The translations under genes and the position numbers were made by a program. A DNA stretch of 64,000 bases. It comes from Paracentrotus lividus. Taxonomy: Eukaryota > Echinodermata > Echinoidea > Camarodonta > Echinidae. A model generated the notes under the pieces. That model ran no database searches. It saw only the letters and a list, made by a program, of their open reading frames with translations, and was not told the origin of the DNA. Where the stretch lies: NCBI GenBank assembly GCA_940671915.1, contig CALNVZ010000649.1:4796382-4860381 (forward strand), given 5' to 3'. The first letter of the stretch is position 1, and every line of letters starts with the position of its first letter. Below, piece after piece: positions 61,793-64,000 of this stretch.

Positions 61793-64000
61793 GTAACTGG
61801 TCGGAAATTAAGTTAAAGGGATTGTTAAACTTCATTCAGAATCTTAAAGAGGATCTAGTGTAGTGGGAGAGGTGAAGAAATATGTGAAAGACACTGTCTA
61901 AAAGTGATTTGGATAGGTTGATAACAGTTCAGCTAAGTATTATATTGTGCTGTGAGGTTTTGTAATTGCCAAAATGATAAGAAATTAACCCAATTTAGCT
62001 TTGAGTCACATGCCTTTACACAGAAATGCATATGTGGGGCAACACTAAATGTTCGGGGCTCAAACATGCAGCTGTTTGGATATATTTTGGGTCATATTAC
62101 GACTATTAGGGCAATTGAAGAGCAACCCTTTATTTTGGAGTTCTTTATCATGATATTCTTCCCAAATAGCATGAAAATAACAAGAAACCTCACAAAAATT
62201 TTCTTCATTTTTCCCAGACCTTCCCACTACACTAGATTCCCTTTAAAAATAAATTACTCTTCCAGCTAATGCTGTAATCATAATTTCAAACCTTGAAGTC
62301 AAACAGGAATCATCCGAAATATTTAAGCCGATCGGTAGTTTACTTGTCGAGATATTGATGAATGAATATCATTGTTTCATAAGCATACCACGTGTCTCTA
62401 AAGATAGCACTACAGTCTATGGATGGAAAAATAATCTGGTATTTCCGGTCACCTCTACTTTTTTACTTAATGTGGAGCATGTAATGAAGCTATGGAAATG
62501 AAATTTTCAGGGTTTCATCCTGACACAGTATGACATGCACTGACAGCATGTAGGCCCCATAGCTCAAAATTTTGCCAAGTCTCCACAAAGTTACACATTC
62601 CTTTTAAATAGTCGAATAGTTCGACAGCTTGTCAACTTCACCTATCGATACAAACAACAAATCAGTCAATTAACACTAAGATTGCACTTTATAGCTTCGG
62701 GTAATTAACCCCATAACCAGATAAACTGACAACCCTTTTATCACCAGTATATAATGGTTTCATACTAGGTTTCCAGATGAGCTAGAAAATCTTGATAAAA
62801 CTGCACCTCAAGAAACTGGGGCTTTCACTTTGTTGTGTAATGAAGAGTTAACCAACGGTGAAACTGTATGAGCTCACACTGAATTGCTTTTGTACGACAT
62901 TCTTTTGGATGTTCGGACATGACATAATATGCAATTTCTGTATTGAGGCAATGCAGGGGGGTTTCATGACATTTGATCTGGTGGCAATTGCACTGCTATA
63001 AATTCCACACACTAATCCAATGACTAATTCTAACTTTGGAGTTAACACTATTAGTATAGTCATTCTAGGACAAAAAAGGGGTCAACCTCACACTAATTGC
63101 AACAGAAAATCTGAAACATGTATCTTGATCAGTAAAGTCTCCTCTACAACATATCAAAAGTCCTAAGGATTTCGAGTGGTGGAAAGGGGTCAAAAGGTCA
63201 AAGGTCAATAAAGGTCATTTTTGGCCTAAAATCATGTAAAAATGATGTAATGTCATGTTTATTTCAATTTATAAATTGAAAATTAGCAAAGCATTCTTAT
63301 CAAAACTTGGGTCAATTATGTATAGAAATAAATGGACAGGTTTTGGTAGTAACCATTTGAAGGTCAAAGGTCAGGGGTCACCAAATGAATGTCTAATTCC
63401 TGTAAAAAAAAAGATGAGAAACTACTTTATGTTTTGGCAATGACTGGGAGTTTCTGAATGTATGTCAAACAAACTTGAAGCAATTCTGTATGAATGTAAG
63501 AAGATGAAATACAAAGTTTAAATGACAACTATGCAAAGGGCAATGGTCATTAAAATGTAATTTTTAGCTTAAAGTCCTGTCCAAAACATGAAAGGGACTA
63601 CTGATGGGAGATGAGCCAATGACCTGCGGATGATAAACTCTTTCAAAGTCGAAGGACACATATGTATGACAGTAGACTATTTTTTTCAGTATAATGAAAT
63701 CCCTTGTCTTCACAATTACTTCGCAAGCACGTGATAATTAGGAAGGTTATTGCGGTTCATGGCACTTGATTATTGCCAACGTACATGTAACTATTATGTT
63801 TCAAGAATTTAAAGTCAATTAATGACGAAAGACAAATTTACTCATGAGATGACAAGAAATTTGTTTCATTAATGTTATCAAAAGTTCAGTTGATTATGTA
63901 TAAAGAGGGTCTAATGATATAATGATCTTTTTGGGCAGCTATCTATGTCAAAATAATGAAATACATGTACATGTGCATGTACATAGTTTTGTTCCATGAA
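61793..64000 (+). other. CENP-E intron, no further exon seen
   Basis: Contains the TTAA-flanked element at 61848-62242. The stretch 63170-63600 holds repeated AAAGGTCA and GGTCAATAAAGGTCA phrases. I found no acceptor-bounded coiled-coil frame, so the next exon probably lies past 64000. Confidence 0.55.
61848..62242. mobile_element. 395-bp TTAA-flanked inverted-repeat element
   Basis: Left AGAGGATCTAGTGTAGTGGG, right the complement of AGGGAATCTAGTGTAGTGGG, TTAA at 61844-61847 and 62243-62246. Same target and AGGG-type ends as 25099-25594, but different internal sequence. Confidence 0.75.

Overview
This is a eukaryotic, intron-rich, repeat-dense window. It probably comes from a marine invertebrate deuterostome, most likely an echinoderm such as a sea urchin. 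That guess rests on 0.3-4 kb introns with ordinary GT-AG splice sites, many short inverted-repeat (MITE-like) elements, tRNA-derived SINEs, CR1/L2-style LINE tails, and a CENP-E kinesin with a metazoan-type motor. No prokaryotic feature, rRNA, tRNA gene or CRISPR array was seen.

Layout. (1) 1-6777: no convincing gene. It contains patches whose + strand is almost only G and T, and it ends at a 25-N assembly gap (6778-6802). (2) 8083-9255, minus strand: the first two coding exons of a 1-acylglycerol-3-phosphate acyltransferase (AGPAT1/2-like), joined in phase. The rest of the gene is not visible and may lie beyond the gap. (3) 9256-14210: repeat-rich intergenic DNA between two divergently oriented genes. 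(4) About 14218-61792, plus strand, running off the window: one large CENP-E (kinesin-7) gene. It starts with a textbook CDE/CHR cell-cycle promoter motif and a probable non-coding first exon. The motor exons follow (16700-25916), then the post-motor Aurora/PP1 region (26538-29744), an array of tandemly duplicated coiled-coil exons (37241-46975), a giant 2.84-kb coiled-coil exon with 558-bp and 150-bp internal repeats (55731-58570), and three further small exons.

The most notable architecture is inside CENP-E. At least eight homologous exons of 129-135 bp lie in tandem and are nearly all phase-compatible. The 3' edge of one exon, with its splice donor, has been amplified into a 77-bp minisatellite. 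The 5' edge of another exon, with its splice acceptor, has been amplified about six times. Many transposon copies sit in the introns, including TTAA-flanked piggyBac-type elements, one nested element, and a TA-flanked element whose empty site survives in a paralogous intron.

The assembly has defects. 47001 to about 52320 is an error-rich second copy of 41584-46975 across a second 25-N gap. It is best read as two overlapping contigs that were not merged, so exons in 47078-52375 should mostly not be counted again. One motor exon, between 16762 and 18667, was not found.
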